Origin: Bacillus pumilus
GTDB taxonomy: Bacteria; Bacillota; Bacilli; Bacillales; Bacillaceae
Length of the DNA: 64,000 bases
Assembly: GCF_003431975.1 (NCBI RefSeq)
Contig: NZ_CP027116.1
Span: 1,674,001-1,738,000, forward strand
Reading direction: 5' to 3'
Position numbers and translations under genes: made by a program. This document shows, in pieces, positions 9,652 through 19,292 of the stretch. The notes under the pieces were generated by a model. It searched no databases, had not been told where the DNA came from, and was given only the letters and a program-made list of their open reading frames with translations. The stretch's first letter is position 1, and the number at the start of each line of letters is the position of its first letter.

Positions 9652-12600
9652 ATGGCTGATCACGATTCTATGGATCGTATTAGCGGCAGTGTTACTCATC
9701 ACCGCTCCTAATATGGCGCAATTAACAAAAGAAAAAGGGCAAATTTCTGTACCAGACGGCTATCCGTCCTCATATGCGAATCAGTTATTAAAGAAAATGT
9801 CTGAAAACGGTGATACAGAAAAATCAATTGTCATTGTCTTTCAAGAAAAGAACATCGTAAAAGAAAGAGAAACATCTTTAAAAAAGGCAATGGAGATTTT
9901 AGAAAAAGATCAAGCTCTACATGTAGAGGACATCACATCTTATTTTGAAGCCAACAAAGATATCAAACAACAGATGCTCTCTAAAGATCGAACGACGCTC
10001 CTTGTTCCAGTTACATATGACTCAAACAAAATCAAAGCTTCCGATTTTAAAGACAGAGTCAATGAAAAGTTGAAGAGCTTAAACCTGACATTTGAAATGA
10101 CGGGGCAGCCGTTAATTGATGATGATGTGATCACAAGTTCGCAGGAAGGTCTGAAGAAAACAGAGTTCATTACGATTGGGTTTATTCTCATTGTTCTTGT
10201 TCTTGTCTTTAGATCAGCTGTGGCGCCTTTCGTTCCGTTAGTCGCAGTGGCTCTGTCTTACTTGGTGAGCCAATCCATCGTGGCGTATTTAGTCAAATAT
10301 CTCGACTTCCCGCTCTCGACCTTTACTCAAATCTTCATGGTTGCGATCATGTTTGGGATAGGAACGGACTACTGTATTTTGCTTCTTAGCCGTTTTAAAG
10401 AAGAGATCGCACACGGTAAAGATAAAATTGAAGCGATTCTCATTACGTATAAAACAGCAGGAAAGACCGTCTTATTCAGCGGAATTGCTGTCCTGATCGG
10501 CTTTACTTGTATTGGTCTTGCGCAATTCCAGCTTTATAAATCTGCTGTTGCAGTAGCAGTTGGTGTTGCTGTGCTCATTGTGGCACTTCTGACAATTGTT
10601 CCGTTCTTTATGGCGGTGTTAGGAAAGGTGCTATTTTGGCCGATTAAAGGTGATATTGCACACCCTCAGTCAAAAATGTGGGAAACAGCAGGCCGTTTTT
10701 CATTTAAGAAACCACTTTTCAGCTTATTAATCGTAGGAATCATTACCCTTCCGCCCATTCTTATGTATAAAGGAACGCTTTCTTATAACAGCTTAGATGA
10801 AATCGGTAATAAATACGAATCAGTCAATGCATTCAATACCATTTCTGATAAATTCGGGCCCGGTGAAGCACTACCAGCAACGATTGTCGTGAAATCGTCT
10901 GATCTGTTAGACAACAATAAAGGGCTGATTGCTGTTGAAAAACTCAGTCGTGCAATTGAACAAACAGATGGCGTAAGTAAAGTGAGAAGTGCGACACGTC
11001 CTGTCGGTAAAGGGTTGAGTGATCTATACGTGAAATCACAAGCAAAAGAACTGAATACCGGACTTGATAAAAGTAATGAAGGCTTGAAAAAAATCCAAGA
11101 TGCACTGACGACAATGAGTCAATCCATTGAGGATCAAACGCCGCAAATCAAATCATCTGGAAAAGGCATTAACAAATTAATTTCTGGTACAGAATCAGTG
11201 CAAACGGGCATTCAAAACGTCGAAAAATCGTTAAGAAAACTGCAAAGCGGAATCGATCAAAACAAAAACGGTGTAGCAGAAATTAAAGAGAACATTAAAG
11301 GTGCGAAAAAAGAATTAACGGCTCAAGTCGCACAAGTGAATCAGCAAGTGTCGCTATATAAAAGCATTTCCAAAGAATTAAAGGCAGCATTAGCGCAGGT
11401 AGATACATCCTCCTCAGCGGCAGCGGATGTAAAAAAGTTAATTACACAAGCAAATAAACAATTTAGTACACTTGAAAAACAAATCCCGCAGGTAAAAGAA
11501 AATCAATCGTATCAAGCCATCAAAGCTTCATATCATGAACTTTCTACGACCTTGCAAGAAGGGGCGAAACAGGCAGACAGCTATGCCAAACAAGCGAAAG
11601 AAGCGAAAAAACAGCTTGAAGCAGCAGATGCCTTTATTGCAAAAGCTAGAGAGCAGCAAAAAGTCTTGACGAGTCAAATCGATGAGCTCATTGCTGGCTT
11701 AGACGCAATTGAAACTGGATTGGGTAAAACGTCTAAAGGTCAAGGGCAAATAGCTGATAATATGCCAAAGCTTGCAAATGGTGCCGGGCAAGTGATAGAG
11801 GGTCAAAAACAAATGAAAGAAAAGATTGGCGGCTTTGGAGATGACATGACCAAGCTGACAGATGGGCTGAACAAGAGCGTAAGCGGCTTAGAGAAAATTT
11901 CAAGTGGGTTAATGGGTGCAGGTGATTACTTAGACGAACTGAAAAATGCACCCGATCAAGACATGGCCGGCTGGTTTATTCCAAAAGACGTGCTGAAAAA
12001 CAAAGCATTTAAGCAAGTATTTGATTCGTACATGTCAGATGACCGCAAGATGACTAAGATTGATGTCATTTTAGAAAAAAATCCATATGGCAATGAAGCC
12101 TTGTCCACGATCAAACAAGTAGAGGCTTCTGTCGAACGGGCACTTCCTGAAACAAACCTAAAAGATGCTTCATTCGGCGTTTCAGGTGTATCAAGTATGA
12201 ACGCTGATTTAAAACAGCTCTCAGACCAAGATTTCAATAAGACAGTTCTTTACATGATGATCGGTATTTTCCTCATCTTAGTGATCCTGTTCCGTTCGCT
12301 TGTTATGCCGCTATACTTGGTAGGTTCACTTATTTTGACTTACTTTACAGCCATCGGAATGACAGAATTTATTTTCACCCACTTCTTCGGATATCCGGGC
12401 ATTAACTGGGCGGTTCCATTCTTTGGATTTGTCATATTAATGGCGCTCGGGGTCGATTATTCGATTTTCTTAATGGAGCGGTTCAATGAATACAAAACAA
12501 AAGACATTCAGTTTGCGATGACCGAATCGATGAAGAATATGGGCTCTGTTATCATGTCTGCTGCTGTTATTTTGGCAGGAACATTTGCCGCAATGCTTCC

Positions 12601-12748
12601 TTCGGGTGTGCTGTCTCTCTTACAGATTGCAACACTTGTTCTCACAGGACTTTTACTGTACGCACTCGTTGTGCTACCATTGTTCGTACCTGTGATGGTG
12701 AAATTGTTCGGATCAGCTAACTGGTTCCCATTTAAACGAAAAGAATAG
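9629..12748 (+). CDS. MmpL/RND-family transporter, second copy (marR-linked)
   Basis: A 1,039-residue paralogue of the protein at 3189, starting MRAIIKGRWLITILWIV, behind GAGGAGG inside the marR 3' end. An in-frame upstream extension would run antiparallel to sense inside marR and is rejected. It carries the same architecture: FGIGTDYCILLLSRFKEE in the first bundle, a long coiled-coil external loop rich in Gln, Lys and Ala (about 490-790), and LGVDYSIFLMERFNE in the second bundle. It probably exports lipidic or amphiphilic compounds across the membrane using proton motive force. The substrate is not deducible. Confidence 0.9.
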   Translation: MRAIIKGRWLITILWIVLAAVLLITAPNMAQLTKEKGQISVPDGYPSSYANQLLKKMSENGDTEKSIVIVFQEKNIVKERETSLKKAMEILEKDQALHVEDITSYFEANKDIKQQMLSKDRTTLLVPVTYDSNKIKASDFKDRVNEKLKSLNLTFEMTGQPLIDDDVITSSQEGLKKTEFITIGFILIVLVLVFRSAVAPFVPLVAVALSYLVSQSIVAYLVKYLDFPLSTFTQIFMVAIMFGIGTDYCILLLSRFKEEIAHGKDKIEAILITYKTAGKTVLFSGIAVLIGFTCIGLAQFQLYKSAVAVAVGVAVLIVALLTIVPFFMAVLGKVLFWPIKGDIAHPQSKMWETAGRFSFKKPLFSLLIVGIITLPPILMYKGTLSYNSLDEIGNKYESVNAFNTISDKFGPGEALPATIVVKSSDLLDNNKGLIAVEKLSRAIEQTDGVSKVRSATRPVGKGLSDLYVKSQAKELNTGLDKSNEGLKKIQDALTTMSQSIEDQTPQIKSSGKGINKLISGTESVQTGIQNVEKSLRKLQSGIDQNKNGVAEIKENIKGAKKELTAQVAQVNQQVSLYKSISKELKAALAQVDTSSSAAADVKKLITQANKQFSTLEKQIPQVKENQSYQAIKASYHELSTTLQEGAKQADSYAKQAKEAKKQLEAADAFIAKAREQQKVLTSQIDELIAGLDAIETGLGKTSKGQGQIADNMPKLANGAGQVIEGQKQMKEKIGGFGDDMTKLTDGLNKSVSGLEKISSGLMGAGDYLDELKNAPDQDMAGWFIPKDVLKNKAFKQVFDSYMSDDRKMTKIDVILEKNPYGNEALSTIKQVEASVERALPETNLKDASFGVSGVSSMNADLKQLSDQDFNKTVLYMMIGIFLILVILFRSLVMPLYLVGSLILTYFTAIGMTEFIFTHFFGYPGINWAVPFFGFVILMALGVDYSIFLMERFNEYKTKDIQFAMTESMKNMGSVIMSAAVILAGTFAAMLPSGVLSLLQIATLVLTGLLLYALVVLPLFVPVMVKLFGSANWFPFKRKE

Positions 12749-12776
12749 ATATTTCAAATAGAAAGTAGGAATCCAT

Positions 12777-13508
12777 GTGATGAGTCGTTGGGCGCTGATA
12801 ACAGGTGCCAGTGGCGGGATTGGGCAGGCCGCAGCCAAAAAGCTTGCCCATGAAGGCTGCCACGTAATGCTCCATTATCACAAAAATGAGCAGGCAGCCG
12901 TAGCGCTTGCCGCTGACCTGGAAGAAACATGTCATATTCAGACGCATGTCGTTCAAGCGGATTTAGCTAAAATGGGCGGAGCTGATGAGCTCGCCAGCCG
13001 TCTGCCTGTATCTCCAGATATTCTTGTCTTAAATAGCGGTAAAAGTCATGTCGGATTAGTCACAGATACAGAAAAAGACGTATTAGCCAGTATGGTGCAG
13101 CTGCATGTCACAAGTCCATATGAGCTCACCCAAAACCTATTGCCTGCCATGATCCAAAAAAAAGCAGGACATATCGTTGCAGTCAGCTCGATATGGGGAG
13201 AAACAGGTGCATCGTGTGAAGTGCTGTACAGTATGGTCAAAGGTGCGCAAAATGCGTTTATTAAAGGTCTGGCGAAAGAGCTTGCTCCAAGTGGAATTAG
13301 AGCAAATGCTGTTTCGCCTGGTGCTGTTGATACAGACATGATGAAAAGCTTCACAAAAGAAGATATTGCCATGCTTGAAGAAGAAATCCCGCTTGGCAGG
13401 CTTGCATCACCTGAGGAGATTGCCGATGTCATTTGGTTTCTCGCCTCAAAACAGTCCAGTTATATGACAGGACAAATATTATCCGTTAATGGCGGCTGGT
13501 ACTGTTAA
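12777..13508 (+). CDS. ymfI: short-chain dehydrogenase/reductase YmfI
   Basis: A 243-residue classical SDR, NAD(P)-dependent oxidoreductase. The nucleotide-binding TGASGGIG is at about residues 8-15, NSG in place of NNAG at about 87, catalytic Ser in VAVSSIWG, and the active-site YSMVKGAQ (YxxxK) at about 150. It ends with the common C terminus MTGQILSVNGGWYC. It is FabG-like but not in a fatty-acid operon. GTG 12777 or ATG 12780 may start it; the Shine-Dalgarno (GTAGGA) is weak. The position after ymfH matches B. subtilis apart from the inserted MmpL genes. Confidence 0.9.
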   Translation: MMSRWALITGASGGIGQAAAKKLAHEGCHVMLHYHKNEQAAVALAADLEETCHIQTHVVQADLAKMGGADELASRLPVSPDILVLNSGKSHVGLVTDTEKDVLASMVQLHVTSPYELTQNLLPAMIQKKAGHIVAVSSIWGETGASCEVLYSMVKGAQNAFIKGLAKELAPSGIRANAVSPGAVDTDMMKSFTKEDIAMLEEEIPLGRLASPEEIADVIWFLASKQSSYMTGQILSVNGGWYC

Positions 13509-13581
13509 AAAACGTGTATAATTCATCTCTCCATGACAAAAGCTATGGCTGTAATTCATCTTTTCGAATGGAGGAATCGAC

Positions 13582-13839
13582 ATGTCAGTACTTGAGAACT
13601 GGGACCATTGGAAAAACTTTTTAGGTGACCGTTTAAATCATGCGCAGGATAAAGGTTTAGAAGGAGATACCATCAATAACCTTGCGTATGAAATTGGCGG
13701 ATATTTAGCTAACGAAGTTGAAGCAAAGAACGAGCAAGAAAGAGTACTTGCTGACCTTTGGAGCGTTGCATCAGAAGATGAGCAGCGTGCCATTGCCAAT
13801 ATGATGGTCAAGCTGGTTGAAAATAATAGCTCGCACTAA
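13582..13839 (+). CDS. ymfJ: DUF3243 protein YmfJ
   Basis: An 85-residue, acidic, all-helical cytosolic protein (ENWDHWKNFLGDRLNHAQDKG...) of the DUF3243 family, conserved in this position across Bacillus. ATG follows TGGAGGAATCGAC. No catalytic motif is visible and its function is unknown. It has its own terminator. Confidence 0.88.
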   Translation: MSVLENWDHWKNFLGDRLNHAQDKGLEGDTINNLAYEIGGYLANEVEAKNEQERVLADLWSVASEDEQRAIANMMVKLVENNSSH

Positions 13840-13842
13840 ACA

Positions 13843-13877
13843 AAAAGAGGGGTCGTTTGTGCCTCTCTTTTTATTTT
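13843..13877 (+). terminator. terminator after ymfJ
   Basis: AAAAAGAGGGG / CCTCTCTTTTT stem (one G-U) with loop TCGTTTGTG, followed by ATTTT. Confidence 0.7.
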
Positions 13878-13970
13878 AACCGTTTAGCAACATTGTGCTT
13901 TCTAAAAATGTGAAAATGCTTTATGATAAAGGAAGGTAAAAATTTGCCACAATGAAGGGGGTAATATCAT

Positions 13971-14762
13971 TTGGCAAAGCTCGAATGGTATTTTGAATAT
14001 GAGATACAGGTAAACCGTCCCGGACTATTAGGAGATATATCTTCTTTAATGGGGATGCTTTCAATTAATATTGTGACAATTAATGGTGTTGATGTATCAA
14101 GACGCGGAATGCTTTTACGCTGTGACCACACAGATCAAGTGAAGCGCCTTGAATCAATTTTAAATACAATGGAAACGATAAAAGTAACAAAATTAAGACA
14201 GCCAAAGCTTCGTGACCGCTTAGCGGTTCGTCACGGCAGATACATTCAGCGTGATGCGGATGACAAAAAGACGTTCCGATTTGAAAGGGACGAGCTTGGT
14301 CTTCTTGTTGATTTTATGGCTGAACTATTTAAAAAAGAAGGACATAAGTTGGTTGGGATTCGCGGAATGCCGCGTGTCGGAAAAACAGAATCAATTGTAG
14401 CTTCAAGTGTATGTGCCAGCAAGAGATGGCTTTTTGTATCGTCCACTCTTTTGAAACAGACGATTCGAAGTCAGCTGATTGCGGATGAATACAGCCCAGA
14501 TAACGTTTTTATCATTGATGGGATTGTGTCAACAAGAAGAGGTTCTGAGAAGCACTTGCAGCTTCTAAGAGAAATTATGAGACTGCCGGCAACGAAGGTG
14601 GTTGAGCATCCAGACATCTTTATTCAAAATTCAGAATATACAATGGATGATTTCGACTATATCATTGAATTGCGCAATAGTGCAGACGAAGAGATTACAT
14701 ATGAGCACGCTGAAGAACCACAAGTGTTTGATCATTCTGGTTTTTCTGGCTTCGATTTTTAA
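13971..14762 (+). CDS. ymfK: DUF3388 protein YmfK, ACT-like N terminus
   Basis: 263 residues. The first about 70 residues look like an ACT-type regulatory domain (YEIQVNRPGLLGDISSLMGMLSINIVTING). The DUF3388 part includes a P-loop-like GMPRVGKTES at about residue 128 and IIDGIVSTRRG at about 180, suggesting nucleotide binding. It starts at TTG 13971 with AAGGGGGT upstream. It is the first gene of a run with ymfM and pgsA, and is conserved in sporulating Bacilli. Function not established. Confidence 0.85.
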   Translation: MAKLEWYFEYEIQVNRPGLLGDISSLMGMLSINIVTINGVDVSRRGMLLRCDHTDQVKRLESILNTMETIKVTKLRQPKLRDRLAVRHGRYIQRDADDKKTFRFERDELGLLVDFMAELFKKEGHKLVGIRGMPRVGKTESIVASSVCASKRWLFVSSTLLKQTIRSQLIADEYSPDNVFIIDGIVSTRRGSEKHLQLLREIMRLPATKVVEHPDIFIQNSEYTMDDFDYIIELRNSADEEITYEHAEEPQVFDHSGFSGFDF

Positions 14763-14785
14763 TATGGTAATGGTAGGTGTTTGTG

Positions 14786-15685
14786 TTGACTGAATTGGGA
14801 AAACGGCTCGTTGAGGCCAGAGAGGAAAAAGGGATGTCGCTGGAGGATCTTCAGACGGTGACCAAAATCCAAAAGCGTTACTTGCTAGCAATCGAACAAG
14901 GAAACTATGATATTATTCCAGGTAAATTTTACGTCAGAGCGTTTATTAAACAATATGCCGAAGCCGTTGGACTGAATTCTGAGCAATTGTTCGAAGAGTT
15001 TCGTAAAGATGTTCCAAGCACGTATAACGATGAAGTATCTGATAAATTATCAACAATTAAGCCGCAAAGAGAACTTCCAAAGCCTGCTTCAAAAGTGCTT
15101 GAGTTGCTGCCGACCATTTTGATTATTGGAGGCGTCCTTGTGGTCATTGCGATCATCTATGTGATCGTGCAGGCGGTCAATCAAGACAGCGGACAGAAGA
15201 ATCATCAGACAGCTCCTCAGCAGTCAGAATCTAAATACGAAGTATCTGAGGATTCATCTCTTGCAAAGGACCAAAAGAAAAAAGAGAAGAATTCTTCAGA
15301 TGATGAAGAAAAACCTTCTGAAAAAGAGGATTCATCAAAAGATGATGAAACGGTCTCTTTAAAGGCGGCGAATACAGAAGGCTCTACGACAACGTATGAA
15401 GTGACGGGTGCAGATGAGATGGAGTTAACTATTTCTGCCACACAAACTTCATGGCTGCGCGTAAGAGACGAATCTGGAAAAGTGCTGAAGATGGGTGAAC
15501 TAAAAGATGGCGAATCGTTTAAAACAGACCTATCTGAGCTCTCTCAAGTTGATATCCGTCTAGGTAATGCGTCAGGAATTGATATCAAGGTGAATGACGA
15601 GACGCTTAAGTACGAATTAGACCCTAAAAACACCATGACACAAAACATTGTGATTGTGAATAAAGGAAAGGAAAAGTCATCTTAA
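14786..15685 (+). CDS. ymfM: RodZ-like cell-shape protein YmfM
   Basis: 299 residues. An N-terminal HTH_25 (Xre-like) domain (ELGKRLVEAREEKGMSLEDLQTVTKIQKRYLLAIE) is followed by one membrane segment at about 110-135 (ILIIGGVLVVIAIIYVIV), a very acidic Ser/Glu/Asp/Lys linker (about 140-200) and a C-terminal DUF4115 beta domain outside the cell. This is the RodZ layout; RodZ links MreB filaments to the cell-wall elongation machinery. GTG 14777 or 14783 could also serve, but TTG 14786 has the best spacing from TAGGTG. It sits directly upstream of pgsA, as is common in Firmicutes. Confidence 0.88.
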   Translation: MTELGKRLVEAREEKGMSLEDLQTVTKIQKRYLLAIEQGNYDIIPGKFYVRAFIKQYAEAVGLNSEQLFEEFRKDVPSTYNDEVSDKLSTIKPQRELPKPASKVLELLPTILIIGGVLVVIAIIYVIVQAVNQDSGQKNHQTAPQQSESKYEVSEDSSLAKDQKKKEKNSSDDEEKPSEKEDSSKDDETVSLKAANTEGSTTTYEVTGADEMELTISATQTSWLRVRDESGKVLKMGELKDGESFKTDLSELSQVDIRLGNASGIDIKVNDETLKYELDPKNTMTQNIVIVNKGKEKSS

Positions 15686-15708
15686 GCAAGTAGATGACTT
15701 TTCTTTTG
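15672..15708 (+). terminator. terminator after ymfM
   Basis: Perfect AAAAGTCATCT / AGATGACTTTT arms, the left one overlapping the ymfM stop, then CTTTTGTT. Confidence 0.75.
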
Positions 15709-15761
15709 TTCCTACTATTATATATACATAAAAAAATGGCTTTATTGGAGGATTGAATTTC

Positions 15762-16343
15762 ATGTTTAACTTACCGAATAAAATAACTCTTTCTAGGATC
15801 GCCTTGATCCCTGTTTTTATGATCATTATGCTTGCACCTTTAGATTGGGGTGTTGCGCGCTTTGGCAGCGTCAGTATCGAAGTGACCCACCTTGTTGGCG
15901 CAATCCTGTTTATTGTCGCTTCCACAACTGACTGGATCGATGGGTACTATGCACGTAAGCTGAACTTGGTGACGAATTTTGGTAAATTTTTAGACCCGCT
16001 TGCAGATAAATTGCTTGTTTCAGCTGCTTTAATTATACTTGTTCAATACAACCTCACACCGGCATGGATGGCAATTGTCATCATTAGCCGTGAATTTGCT
16101 GTAACCGGTCTAAGACTTGTATTAGCCGGAGGCGGTGAAGTGGTAGCAGCCAATATGCTTGGAAAAGTGAAAACATGGGCGCAAATCATTGCGATTTCAG
16201 CCCTTCTATTGCATAACCTGCCGTTTGAACTTGTATCATTCCCGTTTGGTGACCTTGCGATGTGGGTAGCGGTGTTCTTCACGGTTGTCTCAGGCTGGGA
16301 TTACTTTGCGAAAAACTGGGAAGCTTTAAAGAATTCTAATTAA
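15762..16343 (+). CDS. pgsA: CDP-diacylglycerol--glycerol-3-phosphate 3-phosphatidyltransferase
   Basis: A 193-residue, polytopic CDP-alcohol phosphatidyltransferase that makes phosphatidylglycerol phosphate, the committed step to PG and cardiolipin. The signature DG(x)2AR(x)8G(x)3D(x)3D appears as [27 protein letters not shown] (about residues 58-85; the Asp residues bind the metal). ATG 15762 gives the same length as B. subtilis PgsA and lies 10 nt from TTGGAGG; a TTG at 15753 is too close to it. It is essential in most bacteria. Confidence 0.95.
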   Translation: MFNLPNKITLSRIALIPVFMIIMLAPLDWGVARFGSVSIEVTHLVGAILFIVASTTDWIDGYYARKLNLVTNFGKFLDPLADKLLVSAALIILVQYNLTPAWMAIVIISREFAVTGLRLVLAGGGEVVAANMLGKVKTWAQIIAISALLLHNLPFELVSFPFGDLAMWVAVFFTVVSGWDYFAKNWEALKNSN

Positions 16344-16359
16344 AAAGGACGTGTACGCT

Positions 16360-17610
16360 TTGAAGTCAGAGAGAAAAGCAGAAATTATTGCAGTCGGATC
16401 CGAACTTTTGCTAGGGCAAATTACGAATACGAATGCACAATTCATCAGCAAACAGCTAGCTGAAATTGGTGTGAATGTTTATTACCACACAGCAGTTGGT
16501 GACAATCCAGAGCGTTTAAAAAAGGCCATTCAAGTGGCGCAGGAAAGATCTAATTTCATTATCTTCTCTGGTGGTCTCGGACCAACCAAAGATGATTTAA
16601 CAAAAGAAACCATTGCGAGCACGCTTGGAAAAGAGCTCGTATTAAATGAAGAAGCGTTTGAATCCATTCAAGACTACTTTCGAAAGACTGGACGGGACAT
16701 GTCACCAAATAACCGTAAGCAGGCACTCGTTCTAGAAGGATCCGATGTGCTCGTGAACCGGTTCGGGATGGCCCCAGGAATGTTTATTCAAGAAGAAGAT
16801 ACATTTTATGTGCTTCTTCCTGGGCCGCCAAGTGAACTGCATCCAATGTTTGAGAACGAGGCGAAGCCGCTGATTTCTGAGAAACTCGGTTTAAAGGAAA
16901 AAATCGTATCTGTTGTTCTCCGTTTCTTCGGAATCGGTGAATCACAGCTTGAAACAGACCTAGAAGATTTAATTGATGCTCAAACCAATCCTACGATTGC
17001 TCCTCTCGCATCTGACGGTGAAGTGACGCTAAGACTCACAGCGAAGCATGAGGATGAAAAAGAAACAGATCGTCTATTAAAAGAAACAGAAGCGAAAATT
17101 TTAGCGCGGGTAGGTGAGTATTTCTACGGATATGGGGATACATCACTTGTTCGTGAAGCTTCCAAAGCATTGCATGCGCACGGGAAAACTGTTGCAGCGG
17201 CTGAGAGTTTGACTGGTGGAATGTTTTCTGAATGGCTGACAGATCTTGAAGGCGCATCATCCATTTTAAACGGTAGTGTCGTTTGTTATACAAACCAAGT
17301 TAAACAGCAGGTGCTTGGCTGCCGGGAAGAAACATTGTCTTCCCATGGTGCTGTCAGTAAAGAGTGTGCTTTAGAGCTTGCTGAAGGGGTTAGAAAGCTG
17401 ACCGGAAGTGATATTGGCATTAGTTTTACGGGTGTAGCAGGTCCTGATACCCATGAGGGTCAACCTGTCGGGAAAGTGTTTATTGGTCTATCCACAAAAG
17501 ACCAGACGGACGTGTTTGAATGGATGTTTACAGGGAGCCGGTCAGGCATTCGAAAGCGTGCTGTGAAATATGGTTTGCATCACTTGCTTAACTTATTAAA
17601 AGAGAGTTAA
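16360..17610 (+). CDS. cinA: competence/damage-inducible protein CinA
   Basis: 416 residues. The N-terminal MoeA/MogA-like (COG1058) domain contains [14 protein letters not shown] at about 70-83. The C-terminal CinA domain (about 255-416) contains [16 protein letters not shown] and [22 protein letters not shown], the pyridine-nucleotide deamidase (PncC-type) region. TTG 16360 gives [20 protein letters not shown] and matches the B. subtilis length; GTG 16351 is the alternative. It lies upstream of recA as in many competent Gram-positives and may be partly co-transcribed with it. Confidence 0.93.
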   Translation: MKSERKAEIIAVGSELLLGQITNTNAQFISKQLAEIGVNVYYHTAVGDNPERLKKAIQVAQERSNFIIFSGGLGPTKDDLTKETIASTLGKELVLNEEAFESIQDYFRKTGRDMSPNNRKQALVLEGSDVLVNRFGMAPGMFIQEEDTFYVLLPGPPSELHPMFENEAKPLISEKLGLKEKIVSVVLRFFGIGESQLETDLEDLIDAQTNPTIAPLASDGEVTLRLTAKHEDEKETDRLLKETEAKILARVGEYFYGYGDTSLVREASKALHAHGKTVAAAESLTGGMFSEWLTDLEGASSILNGSVVCYTNQVKQQVLGCREETLSSHGAVSKECALELAEGVRKLTGSDIGISFTGVAGPDTHEGQPVGKVFIGLSTKDQTDVFEWMFTGSRSGIRKRAVKYGLHHLLNLLKES

Positions 17611-17626
17611 TTTTGTTTTTTGTTAG

Positions 17627-17657
17627 GTTTACTCCTTTATAAAAGAGTGTTTTTTCT
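17627..17657 (+). terminator. probable terminator after cinA
   Basis: ACTCCTTT / AAAGAGT hairpin with one bulge, followed by GTTTTTTC. Confidence 0.5.
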
Positions 17658-17683
17658 AATAGAAACCACTTTTTTCTTAAGAG

Positions 17684-17751
17684 TTTGCCAAGAAAAAAAT
17701 CGAATATGTGTTCGTTTTTTTCTTGGCAAATGACGTAAAACAAGGTATAGT
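17684..17751 (+). promoter_or_regulatory. recA promoter with SOS box in a large palindrome
   Basis: The LexA (DinR) box CGAATATGTGTTCG is at 17701-17714. The promoter is TTGGCA (17723-17728), 17 nt, TATAGT (17746-17751). The box is the centre of a 47-bp inverted repeat, 17684-17730, with arms TTTGCCAAGAAAAAAA and TTTTTTTCTTGGCAAA that also covers the -35. LexA repression of recA is well established in Bacillus. Confidence 0.88.
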
Positions 17752-17787
17752 ATAGATAGTGGAATTGATAAAGGAGGAAACAATAGA

Positions 17788-18825
17788 ATGAGTGATCGTC
17801 AAGCAGCCTTAGATATGGCTCTTAAACAAATAGAAAAACAGTTTGGTAAAGGCTCTATTATGAAACTAGGAGAGCAAACAGATACACGTATTTCAACAGT
17901 ACCTAGTGGTTCGTTAGCACTTGATACTGCGCTTGGAATAGGTGGATATCCTCGCGGCCGTATTATTGAGGTATATGGTCCAGAGAGTTCTGGTAAAACG
18001 ACAGTAGCACTTCATGCCATTGCTGAGGTTCAGCAGCAGGGAGGACAAGCTGCATTTATCGATGCGGAGCATGCGCTAGATCCAGTTTACGCTCAAAAAC
18101 TAGGTGTCAATATTGATGAGCTATTACTTTCTCAGCCGGATACAGGGGAACAAGCACTTGAAATTGCAGAAGCTCTTGTACGCAGTGGGGCTGTTGACAT
18201 TGTTGTTATTGACTCAGTAGCTGCACTTGTACCAAAAGCAGAGATTGAAGGAGACATGGGTGATTCACACGTTGGTCTTCAAGCTCGTTTAATGTCCCAA
18301 GCACTTCGTAAACTATCAGGTGCCATTAATAAATCAAAAACCATTGCTATCTTTATTAACCAAATTCGTGAAAAAGTTGGTGTCATGTTCGGTAACCCTG
18401 AAACAACACCAGGTGGACGTGCACTGAAGTTCTATTCATCTGTTCGTTTAGAAGTACGCCGTGCGGAACAGTTGAAACAAGGTAACGACATCATGGGGAA
18501 CAAAACGAGAATTAAAGTGGTGAAAAACAAAGTAGCACCGCCATTCCGTATTGCCGAAGTAGACATTATGTATGGTGAAGGTATTTCGAAAGAGGGAGAA
18601 ATCATCGACCTTGGAAGTGAACTAGATATCGTACAAAAGAGCGGAGCTTGGTATTCTTATCAAGAGGAACGTCTTGGACAAGGCCGTGAAAATGCGAAAC
18701 AGTTCCTTAAAGAAAATAAAGATATCATGCTGATGATTCAGGAGCAGATTAGAGAGCATTACGGTTTGGATACAAACGGAGTGAAAGCTGAAGAAGAAGA
18801 AGGACAAGAGGAATTGGAAATTTAA
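17788..18825 (+). CDS. recA: recombinase RecA
   Basis: A 345-residue recombinase. Walker [10 protein letters not shown] is at about residues 65-73, Walker [18 protein letters not shown] at about 140, L2 loop [20 protein letters not shown] at about 192-211, and an acidic C-terminal tail ([11 protein letters not shown]). It forms filaments on single-stranded DNA, catalyses strand exchange and triggers LexA self-cleavage. Start ATG follows AAAGGAGG. It is controlled by the SOS box upstream. An intergenic repeat follows directly. Confidence 0.98.
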   Translation: MSDRQAALDMALKQIEKQFGKGSIMKLGEQTDTRISTVPSGSLALDTALGIGGYPRGRIIEVYGPESSGKTTVALHAIAEVQQQGGQAAFIDAEHALDPVYAQKLGVNIDELLLSQPDTGEQALEIAEALVRSGAVDIVVIDSVAALVPKAEIEGDMGDSHVGLQARLMSQALRKLSGAINKSKTIAIFINQIREKVGVMFGNPETTPGGRALKFYSSVRLEVRRAEQLKQGNDIMGNKTRIKVVKNKVAPPFRIAEVDIMYGEGISKEGEIIDLGSELDIVQKSGAWYSYQEERLGQGRENAKQFLKENKDIMLMIQEQIREHYGLDTNGVKAEEEEGQEELEI

Positions 18826-18833
18826 AGACTAAA

Positions 18834-19019
18834 AGGCGCTGAAAAGCGTCTGAGATGGTTGACGAAGGGCTAAAATGATCTTGATTTTAGCCCTTTGTCT
18901 TCTTTTTATTGTGATAGAAAACCTTTGAAGTCTAGGAAAAGCGAGCGCCGGAGCGCAGACCTGACAACGAATGCGAGAATTTGTCTACACACTGAGACGC
19001 TGAAAAGCGTCTTTTTTTT
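18834..19019 (+). repeat. dispersed about 190-bp intergenic repeat, copy A
   Basis: Non-coding element with a second copy, inverted, at 37657-37850. It contains a 12-bp hairpin (AAGGGCTAAAAT / ATTTTAGCCCTT, 18866-18895), the shared strings AAAACCTTTGAAGTCTAGGA and GGAGCGCAGACCTGACAA, and is bounded at both ends by a short hairpin GCGCTGAAAAGCGTC. The hairpins followed by T runs probably terminate recA transcription. Identity between copies looks about 80-85% by eye. It may belong to the about 190-bp repeat family noted in the B. subtilis genome. Confidence 0.75.
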
Positions 19020-19095
19020 ACATTTACATGACAGGTAGCGGGGCAAAAGATCTGTCTTTGCTTGAAATAACGACTTCCGCCTCAGTCTGACTAGC

Positions 19096-19124
19096 TTGAC
19101 AAGTATTTCCGACACAATTACAAT
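19096..19124 (+). promoter_or_regulatory. rny promoter
   Basis: TTGACA (19096-19101), 17-nt spacer, TACAAT (19119-19124): near-consensus sigma-A. About 170 nt of untranslated leader follow before the rny start. Confidence 0.75.
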
Positions 19125-19292
19125 GGGAATGTATCACTTGTTTTTCTTAACATGATTGATAACTAATTTAAACTTGACAAGGGCAGTGAGGATCTCATTC
19201 CCTGTGAAGGCCCTGTATGTTGAGACACAAAACAATGTACACGCCGACACTTTATTTGTAAAACCAAGTTCATAGCAAGAGGAGGTGAAAAT

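Noticed and set aside
13046..13432. Antisense frame of 128 codons in ymfI
   Set aside because: Shadow of the SDR gene; no start signal and no recognisable protein.
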